Shown in pieces: positions 8,816 through 18,033 of a stretch of 64,000 bases of DNA. A program made the position numbers and the translations under genes. Positions within the stretch are counted from its first letter, which is position 1, and the number at the start of each line of letters is the position of its first letter. The stretch lies in assembly GCA_003202005.1 (NCBI GenBank), contig QJJF01000011.1, forward strand, positions 62,001 to 126,000. The letters run 5' to 3'. The notes below the pieces were generated by a model. That model was not told the origin of the DNA. It did not search any database and was given only the letters and a program-made list of their open reading frames with translations. Source of the stretch: Williamsia faeni. GTDB taxonomy: Bacteria; Actinomycetota; Actinomycetes; Mycobacteriales; Mycobacteriaceae.

Positions 8816-9302
8816 TGGGCGAGTGTCTCTACCAACCAAAGCAGTAAGTACCCCAGCAAGGTACAGCACAACCTTGTGCGTGATGCTTCGGCCGTCGCTC
8901 GCCTTCGGCTGCAGCTGGACGCATTTCCAGGCGCGACCGGTTGGTTGTAAAAAAACCAGATCATCGTCGCCGCCGACTTTGCCCGACTGATCGAGGAGTA
9001 ACAAGTTGAGGTCCGTGTCGGCGCCAGTGAACGAAAAGCTGATATCGGTCAGGTACACCGACCGGCGTGCCGGTTTGTGTGCCATGCGTCAAAGGGTTTG
9101 AGCGCGTACGGATACCCGTCGCGCGCTATCGGACCCTTCGTCGAGGCGGCGGTTCACATGGTCGCAGCGAGTACGACCCCGTAACAGATGGCCCCAATCA
9201 ATAACGCCTTGAAGGAATTTCGAAAACACTAGCGGTAGCGTCGTTGCGCAATCGGTCTCTGGCACGCCGCGACGCGGCATCGGTCGAGACGGAGCCGCTA
9301 CG
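8809..9302. other. 494-base gap holding a TerD-like relic
   Basis: No intact gene is seen. The left half contains the TerD-like fragment listed separately. The right half (about 9090-9300) has nothing I recognise. Confidence 0.4.
8843..9085 (-). pseudogene. TerD-like (tellurium/stress-resistance family) fragment
   Basis: The minus-strand frame from 9085 gives TDISFSFTGADTDLNLLLLD, then SGKVGGDDDLVF and ASDGRSITH. The acidic D-L-LLLD and SGKV..DDD.VF blocks, and a later SDG...H, match the order of the calcium-binding TerD domain. The usual N-terminal strand and the C-terminal half are absent, and the frame continues into unrelated sequence. I read it as a truncated relic. No other ter genes are nearby. 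It could also be a diverged short TerD-like gene. Confidence 0.45.
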
Positions 9303-9947
9303 CTAACCGTCGCTCAGGTGGCCGATGCCATGCAGGATGACCGCCACTCGGTCGAGCAACGTCTGGCGCAGCCAAGACGCCGGGCGATCCCCCGACCCCC
9401 AGCGCGCGATGGCTTCCATCGTCACCGCAGTCAGCATCGCTGCGCCCTCTTCCGCATCGATCTGAGCGCTGAGTTCACCGCGCTTGATGCCGTAACGCAG
9501 AAGCGATTCAAAGGCGACGTTCAGTCGTGGGTTCTCCGGGGTCCCCACCAGTGCCCGTGTCGGGAAGCCGAGCGTGCTCGACCGCACCGCAGCCACCCTG
9601 GGCGCGCGAACCGTGCGTCGCGCCATAGAGGTCATCACTTGTTCGCTCAGGGTGTGCAGCGGGACATCCCCGGCGGTCCCCGCGTCGATCTGGTCGATCA
9701 TCGCCCGGATCGTCGCCGAACCCATCTCGAGGAGGATGGCTTCCTTGTTGGCGAAGTGAAAATAGAAGCTTCCCTTGCTGACCCCGGCGGCCTGGGCGAT
9801 GTCGGCCACTGTGCTCGCCTCATAGGCCGCATCGAAGTCGCCTTCACTCCACAACCGGAGAGCCGCGCGGGTCAGGGCCCGCCGCGTCTCCTGCGACCGG
9901 GTGTTGACCAGAGTCGCCCGTCGGCGGGGCGTCCGACTGGGTTGCAT
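9303..9947 (-). CDS. TetR-family transcriptional regulator
   Basis: A 214-residue TetR repressor. The N-terminal HTH covers about 18-65, with STVADIAQAAGVSKGSFYFHFANKE as the recognition region, followed by an all-helical ligand domain. It is divergent from the SDR-hydrolase pair. Two identical 20-bp operators lie in the 111-base gap, so it probably represses both itself and the SDR operon until a ligand binds. The ligand is likely a substrate of that operon, but this is inferred. Confidence 0.92.
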   Translation of the reverse strand: MQPSRTPRRRATLVNTRSQETRRALTRAALRLWSEGDFDAAYEASTVADIAQAAGVSKGSFYFHFANKEAILLEMGSATIRAMIDQIDAGTAGDVPLHTLSEQVMTSMARRTVRAPRVAAVRSSTLGFPTRALVGTPENPRLNVAFESLLRYGIKRGELSAQIDAEEGAAMLTAVTMEAIARWGSGDRPASWLRQTLLDRVAVILHGIGHLSDG

Positions 9948-9989
9948 GCCCGAAGCATACCCAGCGCGCGGTCGCTTCCGACCGTCGCC

Positions 9990-10041
9990 ATTTGAACGGT
10001 GATCAAATGCGTGTTAGCTTTATTTGAACGGTGATCAAATG
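9990..10041. promoter_or_regulatory. Two identical TetR operators
   Basis: ATTTGAACGGTGATCAAATG occurs at 9990-10009 and again at 10022-10041, 32 bp apart (about three helical turns). Each copy contains the inverted repeat ATTTGA-N7-TCAAAT. The pair fills the gap between the tetR start (9947) and the SDR start (10059), the normal place for an autoregulatory TetR site. Confidence 0.8.
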
Positions 10042-10058
10042 ACAATTGGAGGCGCACC

Positions 10059-10919
10059 ATGGAAAGACATGAGGAACTGGACCTGACCGACAAGGTCGTG
10101 ATCATCACAGGAGCCAGTCGAGGGGTCGGCCGGCAGACCGCCCTCGGATTCGCCCGTCGCGGCGCGAACTTGGTCCTTGCCGCACGGACAGTCGAGCCGG
10201 ACAACTGGCTACCCGGCACGCTCGGCGAGACGCTGAAGCAGATCGAAGACATGGGCTCGCAAGCGATCGCGGTGCAGACTGACCTGGCCAGCGAGTCGGA
10301 CCTCAAAAACCTTGTCGACTCGGCGGTCGAGCGATTCGGTGGCGTCGACGTGCTCATCAACAACGCCGCTGCCACTGCAGGCGACTACTGGTCCAAGGGG
10401 TTCCTCGACCTGACCCGCGAAGATTGGCTGTACCAATTCGACGTGAACACCCACGCGCCGTTCACCCTGATCCAACTGGTGGTTCCGATTATGGAGAGCC
10501 GGGGCGGTGGGCGCATCATCAATCTCAGCACCGGCAGCGGCGAGGTCTTCCGCGTGGCGGAAGAGCCGCCGAAGCTTGCGAGCTGGGGTGAGTTCAGCCT
10601 GGCAGTTCCCGGCTACTACGCGAGCAAGCGGGCACTCGACCGGCTCGGCAACACCCTTGCTCCCGAGCTCGCGCAGAAGAACATTGCCATCATCGGTATG
10701 CATCCCGGCTTCGTGTCCAGCGAGATTGTCCAGGCCCGAGTAAAGGATGCCGGCCTTGATTCCAGCCGGGCCGTGCCGATGGTGGTGCCCGCTCGTATGT
10801 TGGTGTACTTCTCCTCATGCGCCGACCCGATGGAGTACACGGGACGCCTGTTCTGGGCCGAACGCGAGCTCGCGGAACTAGGGCTTGAGGTGGACGACCA
10901 GGTCGCGATCGGCAGCTGA
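10059..10919 (+). CDS. Short-chain dehydrogenase/reductase
   Basis: A 286-residue classical SDR. The nucleotide-binding TGASRGVG is at 17-24, LINNAA near 97, and the YxxxK pair at Tyr186/Lys190 (YYASK). It therefore oxidises or reduces an alcohol/carbonyl with NAD(P). GGAGG lies 7 bases before the ATG. It is the first gene after the paired TetR operators and is followed 65 bases later by an alpha/beta hydrolase on the same strand. This suggests a small catabolic or detoxifying operon. The substrate is unknown. Confidence 0.9.
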   Translation: MERHEELDLTDKVVIITGASRGVGRQTALGFARRGANLVLAARTVEPDNWLPGTLGETLKQIEDMGSQAIAVQTDLASESDLKNLVDSAVERFGGVDVLINNAAATAGDYWSKGFLDLTREDWLYQFDVNTHAPFTLIQLVVPIMESRGGGRIINLSTGSGEVFRVAEEPPKLASWGEFSLAVPGYYASKRALDRLGNTLAPELAQKNIAIIGMHPGFVSSEIVQARVKDAGLDSSRAVPMVVPARMLVYFSSCADPMEYTGRLFWAERELAELGLEVDDQVAIGS

Positions 10920-10984
10920 GCACCGAACCCCGCCGGGTTGCCCGGTACCGCGAATACCAGTAGAACACTTGGAGGTCCGACGGT

Positions 10985-11845
10985 ATGTCAGCCGATCCGC
11001 ACGAGGCGCTGGACGCGGAGAGTGTGGGCGAGGTCGTCGTGCGCGGCGTTCCCGTCAGGTTCTCCGTGGTCGGGCGCGGCGATCGCGACGTCCTGCTGGT
11101 GCATGGCAGCGGCGCACATCGATGGTGGTGGTACCTACTCCTCCCGCAGTTGGTTGCCGCTGGACTACGTGTGATCTCTTTCGATCTGAGCGGGCACGGT
11201 GACAGCGGCCACCGTTCGGAGTACGGCGCCGAGGTGTGGGGCGAGGAAATACTCGCCGTGATGGCGGCAACCGGCTCCTCTCGCCCGGTCGTGGTCGGCC
11301 ACAGTCTGGGCGGCAGACTCACCCTGATGACAGCGGACGCGCATCCAGACGCGTTCGCCGGGTTGGTCTTGATCGACACTCCGTTGCGCCCTCCGCCGAG
11401 CTACCGGGCCGCGGTGGCAGCGGGGCGCAGGCAGCGGGCCAGGCAGGATCGTCGCTACCACAGCCGCGAGGAAGCGATGGCCCGGTTCCGGTTGGTACCA
11501 CCTCAGCCCCACCCGGCGCCCGAGGTGATGCATACTCTCGCCGTCAACGGGGTGCGGGAAGTCGAGGGGATGTGGACCTGGAAGTACGACCAATGCGTGA
11601 TGCCGGCGTTCTACGGTCCCGAGCTGCTGGCCGCTGCCGCGACTGTACGGATCCCGCTGCGCTACGTATACGGCGCCTGCAGCGCACTTGTGACGGACAA
11701 CGAAGCCGACTTTGTCCGAGCACACGTCGCCGGCGAGGTGAAGGTCGTCCGTATCGCCGACAGCTTCCACCACCTGAGCTTGGACCGGCCTGCCGAGTGC
11801 GCCGCCGCTATCATTGCTACTCGATCCCGAGTCTGCTTTCCGTAG
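10985..11845 (+). CDS. Alpha/beta hydrolase of the TetR-controlled operon
   Basis: A 286-residue hydrolase with LLVHGSGAHRWWW (oxyanion loop), FDLSGHGDSG, a VVGHSLGG elbow (nucleophile serine near 104) and a late SFHHLSLDRP segment carrying the catalytic His. GGAGG stands about 9 bases before the ATG. It follows the SDR gene with no promoter that I can see and probably shares its TetR control. Likely reactions are ester or C-C bond hydrolysis; nothing in the sequence decides which. Confidence 0.87.
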   Translation: MSADPHEALDAESVGEVVVRGVPVRFSVVGRGDRDVLLVHGSGAHRWWWYLLLPQLVAAGLRVISFDLSGHGDSGHRSEYGAEVWGEEILAVMAATGSSRPVVVGHSLGGRLTLMTADAHPDAFAGLVLIDTPLRPPPSYRAAVAAGRRQRARQDRRYHSREEAMARFRLVPPQPHPAPEVMHTLAVNGVREVEGMWTWKYDQCVMPAFYGPELLAAAATVRIPLRYVYGACSALVTDNEADFVRAHVAGEVKVVRIADSFHHLSLDRPAECAAAIIATRSRVCFP

Positions 11846-11849
11846 GCGT

Positions 11850-11950
11850 GCCCTGGCACAACCGGCCGATCGCAGCGCAGAGCAATCGCCTCACCGACCC
11901 TGAGCCCGCAGTACACCAGCCCCAGCTACTTGTACCGATCGCACCGATTC
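11850..11950 (-). pseudogene. Tyrosine integrase fragment (box I)
   Basis: The minus strand reads YK-stop-LGLVYCGLRVGEAIALR. GLRVGEA.ALR is the conserved box I of tyrosine recombinases, containing the first catalytic Arg. The in-frame stop just before it, and the lack of any recognisable HxxR or Tyr block, mark it as a relic. The rest of the gap to 12206 has no gene I can support. Confidence 0.45.
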
Positions 11951-12206
11951 ACAGACGATATGCGCACAGTCGCGTCGGGTGTCAGACGCCAGCGCCAAGA
12001 CGTACAACCGCAAGTCCCGCGAGCTCCTCCGCTGGAAACCAAGCCCAGTGAACGACACCGTGATCGACTGCTCCCAGAGCTTGATCCATTGGCTTGAACA
12101 CCCAATTGCACCAGAGCGCGCTGCGCCCAAACTGCGCGATCGCTGCGCTCACATCTGTCATCCGACGGCCGACGGCCGAGGATCCAGACTTCTGCCTCCG
12201 TGACAG

Positions 12207-13034
12207 TTACGCGCCGGCGGCGCTGACAATGGCGTCGGTGACGAAGCCAAGGGTCAGTCCCAGCAGAATTCCCCACGAGACGATTTCTTTCATGCCGCTG
12301 CTCCGGGCTACGGCCAGCAGTTCGATGATCACGTAAAGGATCGACCCGGCGGCCAGCGTAAGGAACCCGATCGAGACCGTGTCGTTGGTGAATTGCTCAC
12401 CGACGATCGTGCCCACAAAGGTCGGGCCTCCCCCGATGAGACCAAGAAGCAGCAACCGCGTCCACGACGGGCGGGTGTCGGCGGCCGCCAGTGGGGCCAC
12501 AATTCCGAATCCCTCGGTCGCGTTGTGTAGAGCGAAACCGATGATCAACAGGACTGCGAGTTGAATTTCTCCCGACGCTGCAGAGGTGCCGATCGCGAGC
12601 CCTTCGGCGAAGTTGTGCAACCCGATACCGACCGCGATCAACAGGGCGAGCATGTTGAGCTGGCGTGTGGCAGAGGTGTCGGTGAACTCGCTGACCGTGG
12701 CCGCTCCGGGACCCGTCGGTCGATCTGGACGGCTGCGGGTGCGCATGTACCGGTCGAAGTAGACCAGACCGAGCAGGCCGGCGGCGAAGAACCCGATGAA
12801 GACCAGACCGTTTCCGGCAGCCGAGCTGTAGTCGTGGCCGCTCAGCGCTAAATCAATGGGTTCCCACGCGTGGGAGAGAATGTCCCAGAGCAGGAAGAGC
12901 AGGATCCCTATCGCCAGCGCATTGAGGAGCGCCCGCAGTCGCGGGGCAGGGGCGGTCAGTCGCCCGAGAGGTAGCCCGAGAACAATGGTGGAACCAGCGA
13001 TGGCGCCCAATAATGCGATCGACGTCGAGCTCAT
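12207..13034 (-). CDS. ZIP-family metal transporter
   Basis: A 275-residue membrane protein with about eight hydrophobic segments. The two metal-site helices carry HNFAEGLAIG (near 142) and HNATEGFGIV (near 170), the signatures of ZIP transporters. A polar loop rich in Arg/Pro/Thr lies between about 95 and 120. ZIP proteins bring divalent metals, usually zinc, into the cytoplasm. AGGAGG precedes the ATG by 9 bases. It stands alone, and I found no clear Zur box upstream. A shorter, more diverged ZIP-like gene is at 48312. Confidence 0.9.
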   Translation of the reverse strand: MSSTSIALLGAIAGSTIVLGLPLGRLTAPAPRLRALLNALAIGILLFLLWDILSHAWEPIDLALSGHDYSSAAGNGLVFIGFFAAGLLGLVYFDRYMRTRSRPDRPTGPGAATVSEFTDTSATRQLNMLALLIAVGIGLHNFAEGLAIGTSAASGEIQLAVLLIIGFALHNATEGFGIVAPLAAADTRPSWTRLLLLGLIGGGPTFVGTIVGEQFTNDTVSIGFLTLAAGSILYVIIELLAVARSSGMKEIVSWGILLGLTLGFVTDAIVSAAGA

Positions 13035-13301
13035 ATCGCCGGGCCTCCTATGACGTGTGTTGCAGTGCGATTTTAGGACATGCTACCCAACATCCACCTA
13101 CGAACACCTAGGGGTATCGCGGATCCAATCTCATGCATCGCATGACGTAACCAACAGTCTCACCCAACCGACACCGACCGGGACCAGTTGCGCGAGTTGG
13201 CGGCAGCAAAATTCGGGTAGTTCACTACTCACGCGCAAAGACGGAGAGCGACGGACGATGACGTCGTCAGGATCCTCAGCCCTCACGAAAGCGAGTCCAT
13301 C

Positions 13302-14105
13302 ATGGGCACCAAAATGCATTCGGCGCGTACGGCGCACGCGCCCAAACTCGGTAAGCTTCCTGCGCGCCCGGGCGCAGCCAAGCTTCGACTGTCGACGTAT
13401 CTCGACACGTCCGTTCTTCCGAAACCTCCAGCCGAATTCGGCCACGAAGGACTCGTCTCCTCATGGGGGATGCTCGGGAACGACAGTTGGGGCGACTGCG
13501 TCTGGGCAGGTGCAGGACACGAGATCATGCTGTGGAACGCCGAGGCGCAGACCACCGTTGCCATCGACGCGGATGCGACCCTACACAACTACTCACAGGT
13601 CACCGGATTCGATCCGAATGCCGGTGCACCCGGGCACAATCCCACCGATCAAGGGACAGATATGGAGAAGGCCGCTCGCTACCGGCGGCGCACGGGTTTC
13701 ATCGATGCCAACGGACACCGGCATAAGATCGGCGCCTATGTTGCGCTCAGGCCCGGAAACCTGAACGACTTATGGTATGCGACTTACCTTTTCGACGGTG
13801 TAGGCATCGGCGTGGAGTTTCCGGCGCAGTGGATGGATGCCTTCAATGAGCATCGGCCATGGGACAGTGTCGCGCATCCGACGATCGAAGGGGGGCACTA
13901 CATCACCTCCGTGGCCAAAAAGGGTGGCACCGCGACGATCGTAACTTGGGGTTGCGGAATCCCGCTCACCGCAGCGGGATACCAGCAGTTCAACGACGAG
14001 TCCCTTGCCTATTTCTCGGAGGAGAAGCTTCTCAATGGCAAGGACGTCAACGGATTCGACATCGACGCGCTGCGCGCCGATCTCGCAGCACTCGCAAACC
14101 CTTGA
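13302..14105 (+). CDS. Unrecognised protein with a papain-like Cys/His pattern
   Basis: I do not recognise the family of this 267-residue protein. NDSWGDCVWAGAGH near 62-75 puts a Cys in front of a small-residue helix, GGHYITSV near 193 gives a His before a strand, and VTWG follows. That Cys...His...strand order resembles papain-like or C39-type folds, but this is pattern matching only. There is no signal peptide and no membrane segment. It lies 215 bases upstream of the CotH-kinase gene on the same strand and may act with it. Confidence 0.65.
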   Translation: MGTKMHSARTAHAPKLGKLPARPGAAKLRLSTYLDTSVLPKPPAEFGHEGLVSSWGMLGNDSWGDCVWAGAGHEIMLWNAEAQTTVAIDADATLHNYSQVTGFDPNAGAPGHNPTDQGTDMEKAARYRRRTGFIDANGHRHKIGAYVALRPGNLNDLWYATYLFDGVGIGVEFPAQWMDAFNEHRPWDSVAHPTIEGGHYITSVAKKGGTATIVTWGCGIPLTAAGYQQFNDESLAYFSEEKLLNGKDVNGFDIDALRADLAALANP

Positions 14106-14320
14106 ACGGTCTCACCCTGGCCGGCGGATGCCTGAGGTTCGGCCTGTCCCAGCGGATTGGCCGCCACAGGTTGTCCTTCACTTGAATCCGGATGTGGTGA
14201 CGCGGCAGCCCTCACCTACACGGTTCGCGCGAGGTCGGGTACCGGAATACTCGCGCGAATCCCGCTGTCCCGGCCCACAATATCGGTAACAATGATCATG
14301 GCAACAACGGAGGTCCGGCG

Positions 14321-16003
14321 ATGAGCAGTCTGCAGCAACAGGCACTTGATGCCTTCTATGCGCTCGACAATGTGATCACGGTCAAGATCACCATGCCGCC
14401 GGCAGAGTGGGACGCGGCGCGAAACGAGGAGCCGGCCGGCGGCAGGTGCAACTTCGAATGGACCGGTGGCAGCAGGTACACCTGGCACAAGGCGGCGTCG
14501 GTTGAGATATCCGGAACGAAGTTCCCCGCCACGACCACGTTCACCGACGTGGGCATCAAGAAGAAATCATTCTGCGGCTCCATAGACAACGACAAGCCGT
14601 GCCTCCATATCGACTTCGGCAAGTTCGGCGATGCCACAGCGATCGAGGCCTTGATCGGGTCGCGCTACGTGACGCTCAACAACTCCATTCAGGACAAGTC
14701 CTACATCAAGCAGACCCTGGGCTACCGGATGCTGGACATGGCCGGGCTGCCCAATTCGCGATGCAACTATGCCCGGGTGTTCGTCAATGGAACGTTGATC
14801 GGCCAAGGAGTGGGTGGCGTCAACAGCCCCGGCGTTTACGTTAATGCCGAGCCGATCATGAAGCGCTACATCGAGCGCAACTTCAACGGCAATTTGAAGG
14901 GCAATTTGTACGAGCTCGAGCATCACGACGATTTCCTCGAGGAGAGGCTGAATTTCATCGGGGTGGAATCCCTCTCCAAGTTCGACGACGGAGCCGACCT
15001 GAAACTCGCGGTTGATCACATCAAAGCGAACGGACTCGCGGGTGCGGATGACGTGCTCGATATGGGCCAATTCCTCAAGGTTTACGCGATGGAGTTCCTC
15101 CTCAAGCATTGGGACGGCTATGCCGACAACACCAACAACACCTACATCTACAACGACCTGACCACCGTCGCTGTGCCGGGCGCGGGCAACATCAAGTTCA
15201 AGATGATCCCGTGGGGCATCGACCAGACACTGCAGCCGGACAAGCCCTTCAAGCTTGGCCGTGATGGGGTGATCGCGCAGCTGGTACGCAACGACGACGC
15301 GCGCCGCACGCAATTGTTCGACCAGATTCGCGCGTATCGGGACACCCTGTTCAGCCGCGAGCACCAGCAGACGGTCCTCAAACCCCTGATCGATCAGATG
15401 CAGGCACTGGTCGTAGGTTTCGGCGTGCCCAATGCTGTAGCCGAGATCGATTCCGTGCGGCAGCAATTGCGGCTGGCCGAATCGGCCGGATATATCGCTA
15501 CAGGTCTGCCCGGCCCATCGAACCCCGTTTACATTCTCAAACACGACACCGGTGAGGGTCTCCATGCCAGCAATACCGAGTCCATTCCGCCAGGCATCCC
15601 CACTCCGGTGAACTTCGAGGTCTACCACCGACCGCTGAATGACGACAATGACAAGACCGACCTGTGGGTCCTCGACGACCTCGGGACCGGAAAGTCACTG
15701 ACCAGTCAGGCCTACAACCGCGTTCTGCATGCCAGCGCCACTCAGGTCACGCCGCAGGGGCACAAGTATCTCTCCACGTGCGCGCCCAGTGATGGCGAAC
15801 ATGCTGAAGAGTTCACGATTGCCCCCGTGCCTGTCCCGGTCACTGATCCCGCCAATCCGCCGGGCCGGTTCGCCTATACCGGCTATTTCAACCTCGTCAG
15901 CGCACGGACCAACGAGATGGCGAAATATGGGGTCGACCTCACTCCGGGCGGCAGGGCACGGGTCCACCAGGAACTTCCTGGCTCCAACCTCTACTTCTAC
16001 TGA
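14321..16003 (+). CDS. CotH kinase family protein
   Basis: A 560-residue protein. The CotH kinase-like core covers about 15-390. It has an N-terminal VKITMPPAEWDAA strand, R/K-rich middle motifs, KHWDGYADNTNNTYIY near 270 (the HxD-like catalytic loop of CotH proteins) and FKMIPWGIDQT near 300 (DFG-like acid). The last 170 residues, from about YILKHDTG, look like a beta-trefoil or other sugar-binding-type domain. CotH kinases phosphorylate serines on spore-coat proteins in Bacillus. Here there is no spore context and no signal peptide. GGAGG precedes the ATG. Its 3' end overlaps the convergent gene by 7 bases. Confidence 0.8.
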   Translation: MSSLQQQALDAFYALDNVITVKITMPPAEWDAARNEEPAGGRCNFEWTGGSRYTWHKAASVEISGTKFPATTTFTDVGIKKKSFCGSIDNDKPCLHIDFGKFGDATAIEALIGSRYVTLNNSIQDKSYIKQTLGYRMLDMAGLPNSRCNYARVFVNGTLIGQGVGGVNSPGVYVNAEPIMKRYIERNFNGNLKGNLYELEHHDDFLEERLNFIGVESLSKFDDGADLKLAVDHIKANGLAGADDVLDMGQFLKVYAMEFLLKHWDGYADNTNNTYIYNDLTTVAVPGAGNIKFKMIPWGIDQTLQPDKPFKLGRDGVIAQLVRNDDARRTQLFDQIRAYRDTLFSREHQQTVLKPLIDQMQALVVGFGVPNAVAEIDSVRQQLRLAESAGYIATGLPGPSNPVYILKHDTGEGLHASNTESIPPGIPTPVNFEVYHRPLNDDNDKTDLWVLDDLGTGKSLTSQAYNRVLHASATQVTPQGHKYLSTCAPSDGEHAEEFTIAPVPVPVTDPANPPGRFAYTGYFNLVSARTNEMAKYGVDLTPGGRARVHQELPGSNLYFY

Positions 16004-16965
16004 TCGATCGAGGGGTAATCGACCATCGCGTAGCCACCCCCGTCGTCGACGATCAGAAGTTTCCTCCCGCCGCCGCTCGAGAATGCCACGACGCCTTCGG
16101 GCTTCATCGAGCGATGGAAATCGATATCGAGGAGCTGTAGGTCGTCGTCGCCCTTCCACATGCCGAGCTGAAAAGGTTCCTTGCCGTCGCTGGTCGACCG
16201 CCCGAGCATAATCAGGAAGTCGCCGGTCTGTTCGTCGTATGAGATGTCGCGGACGCCCTGTTTCCCTGTTGATCCCGGTGTGCGGACACGCACGATCGAC
16301 GGCATCCCAAGCGACCCGGTGTTCCACGCGGCAACGCCTGCGTCGATCGGGATCCGAATCACCGTGATACTTCCGCGGTCCGCCGGTCCCCGCAGACCGA
16401 ACAGAAGCGCCGGCGTACTCGGGTCCCAGCCAAGGCCCTCGATGTTCAGCCCACCGTCGTCGGGCTCCAGCCGACGGGCCGGCTGGAGAAATGGCACGTG
16501 GAACAGTAACCAGTCGCGGAATCCGACCATCGCTTCAGCCTTAAGGTCGCCATGGGGTGTGTAGCGAACACGCACCAACCCGTCACTGAAACGTTGTCGC
16601 CCCGACCCCTTGGCGTCCACCACACAGAGCGAGGACGCGACGACGATACAGATCGCGCCGTCGCAGTCAATGCGGGCCAGTCCCTCGGGATCACCCAACT
16701 GACCCTCACTCAAGCCGGCCAGCGGGCGACGCGAAATCCGTTCCACTTCTGCGCCGTTGGCGTCGAGTGCAAGTTCGAACAGTGCCGATGGGTCGTGGTT
16801 GTCGACGAATATGAACCGGCCCGGACCGACTTGCACAACACCCGAGGCGTTGAACGGCGCGCTTCCGTTCGTTTCGCCGAACGGCGTCGACTTGACCTTC
16901 CCCCGGCCAAAACCACGCCCGACTGCGTGAAACGCAGACGCGACCTTGACAGTCCAGTGCGCCAC
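15997..16965 (-). CDS. Beta-propeller-like protein (DUF3616/phytase-like)
   Basis: A 322-residue protein with repeated strand-loop units: GRFIFVDNHDP, GLARIDCDGAICIVV, LNIEGLGWDP, GVRDISYDEQTG and KPEGVVAFSSGG. 'EGL' and 'EG(V)' turns of this kind are typical of DUF3616 and phytase-like propellers. I chose the GTG at 16965 because GGGAGGG stands 5 bases before it; the longer frame to 17049 adds residues without family likeness. It is convergent with the CotH gene and overlaps its last 7 bases. The function is unknown. Cytoplasmic by absence of a signal. Confidence 0.65.
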   Translation of the reverse strand: MAHWTVKVASAFHAVGRGFGRGKVKSTPFGETNGSAPFNASGVVQVGPGRFIFVDNHDPSALFELALDANGAEVERISRRPLAGLSEGQLGDPEGLARIDCDGAICIVVASSLCVVDAKGSGRQRFSDGLVRVRYTPHGDLKAEAMVGFRDWLLFHVPFLQPARRLEPDDGGLNIEGLGWDPSTPALLFGLRGPADRGSITVIRIPIDAGVAAWNTGSLGMPSIVRVRTPGSTGKQGVRDISYDEQTGDFLIMLGRSTSDGKEPFQLGMWKGDDDLQLLDIDFHRSMKPEGVVAFSSGGGRKLLIVDDGGGYAMVDYPSIDQ

Positions 16966-17117
16966 GTCGTCCCTCCCCGTGATTGCAGACTTTTCCGGCA
17001 AGCGCCGTGAAAAACAAAGCCGCAGCCCAGATTCCAGGCGCACGATCAATCACGCAAAATCGAAACGCGCGCAAATTCCAATGCTACCTCAGTGAATGTT
17101 TATGGGACACAACAACC

Positions 17118-17153
17118 GCCTCCGGTGCATTGTGAACGGCTGCCTCCGGTGCA
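17118..17153. repeat. 12-bp direct repeat upstream of the propeller gene
   Basis: GCCTCCGGTGCA occurs at 17118-17129 and 17142-17153, 24 bp apart. It is in the gap between the DedA stop and the start of the propeller-like gene. Its role is unknown. Confidence 0.4.
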
Positions 17154-17268
17154 CAAGCAAATTGAGCACGCCCCTGATGTATGCAGACGGCGTTCACTCG
17201 CCGCCGTGACGGTGAGCTGTCTCGGAAACCTCACCCCAACAGCCAAATCTGCGCTAGCCTGCTGCGGG

Positions 17269-18009
17269 CTACCCTTGCCGGTTGTCCGCCCCTGCTGGAG
17301 GGATGACGGCGACATCGGGTTCGGCCATCTGGACCTGTTCCTTGTTGCGCCATCTCTTGTAGGCCTCCCAGGCGATTGGGAGGACCGAGATGAAGACGAT
17401 CACGACGAAGATCGGCTCGATGAGTTTCTGCACGAACGCGAATTGGCCCAGCCAGTACCCGAGCAGCGTGACCCCGCAGCCCCAGACGATTGCGCCGATC
17501 ACGTTGTAGACGAAGAACACCCGGTAGTTCATCCGTGCGGCCCCGGCAACCAGTGGAGCCAGAGTGCGGATGACAGGGACGAATCGCGCCACGAACACGG
17601 TCACCGGACCGTGCTTGTCGAAGAACTCATGGGCCTCGTCGACATAGCGTTGTTTGAGGAAGCGGGCATCGGGCTTGAACATCGCGGTTCCCGCGTATCG
17701 ACCGATCCAGTAGCCGATCTGGCCGCCGATGATCGCAAAGAGCGGGACGAAGATCAGTAGTTGCCAGAGCGTGGCGAAGGAGTCGACGCCGTCCTTACCA
17801 CCTGCGGCGACAACCATTCCGGCCACGAACAGCAGCGAATCCCCGGGGAGAACCGGAAACAGGATGCCGGATTCGATCAGAACGACGGCGAGCAGGCCGG
17901 CCAGCGCCCATGTCCCGAAGTAACCGAGCAGGGTGATGGGGTCGAGGAATCCTGGCAGCAGGGCCAGATTTGTGGTCGAACCAGCTGCGGCAAGGGCATT
18001 TACGTTCAC
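17269..18009 (-). CDS. DedA family membrane protein
   Basis: A 246-residue DedA (SNARE-associated) protein. ESGILFPVLPGDSLLFVAG near 60, GYWIGRYAG, and the FVARFVPVIRTLAPLVAGAARM segment with its essential Arg pair define the family. Bacterial DedA members move undecaprenyl phosphate or phospholipids across the inner membrane, and their loss sensitises cells to cationic peptides. I chose GTG 18009, which is 15 bases after an AGGAGG; a TTG is closer but very close to the site. A GCTGAG-N5-GCTGAG box lies 25 bases upstream, shared with the PAP2 and kinase promoters. The tail is acidic and rich in Pro. Confidence 0.9.
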   Translation of the reverse strand: MNVNALAAAGSTTNLALLPGFLDPITLLGYFGTWALAGLLAVVLIESGILFPVLPGDSLLFVAGMVVAAGGKDGVDSFATLWQLLIFVPLFAIIGGQIGYWIGRYAGTAMFKPDARFLKQRYVDEAHEFFDKHGPVTVFVARFVPVIRTLAPLVAGAARMNYRVFFVYNVIGAIVWGCGVTLLGYWLGQFAFVQKLIEPIFVVIVFISVLPIAWEAYKRWRNKEQVQMAEPDVAVIPPAGADNRQG

Positions 18010-18033
18010 GTCCGCAGACAATAGCCTCCTGTC

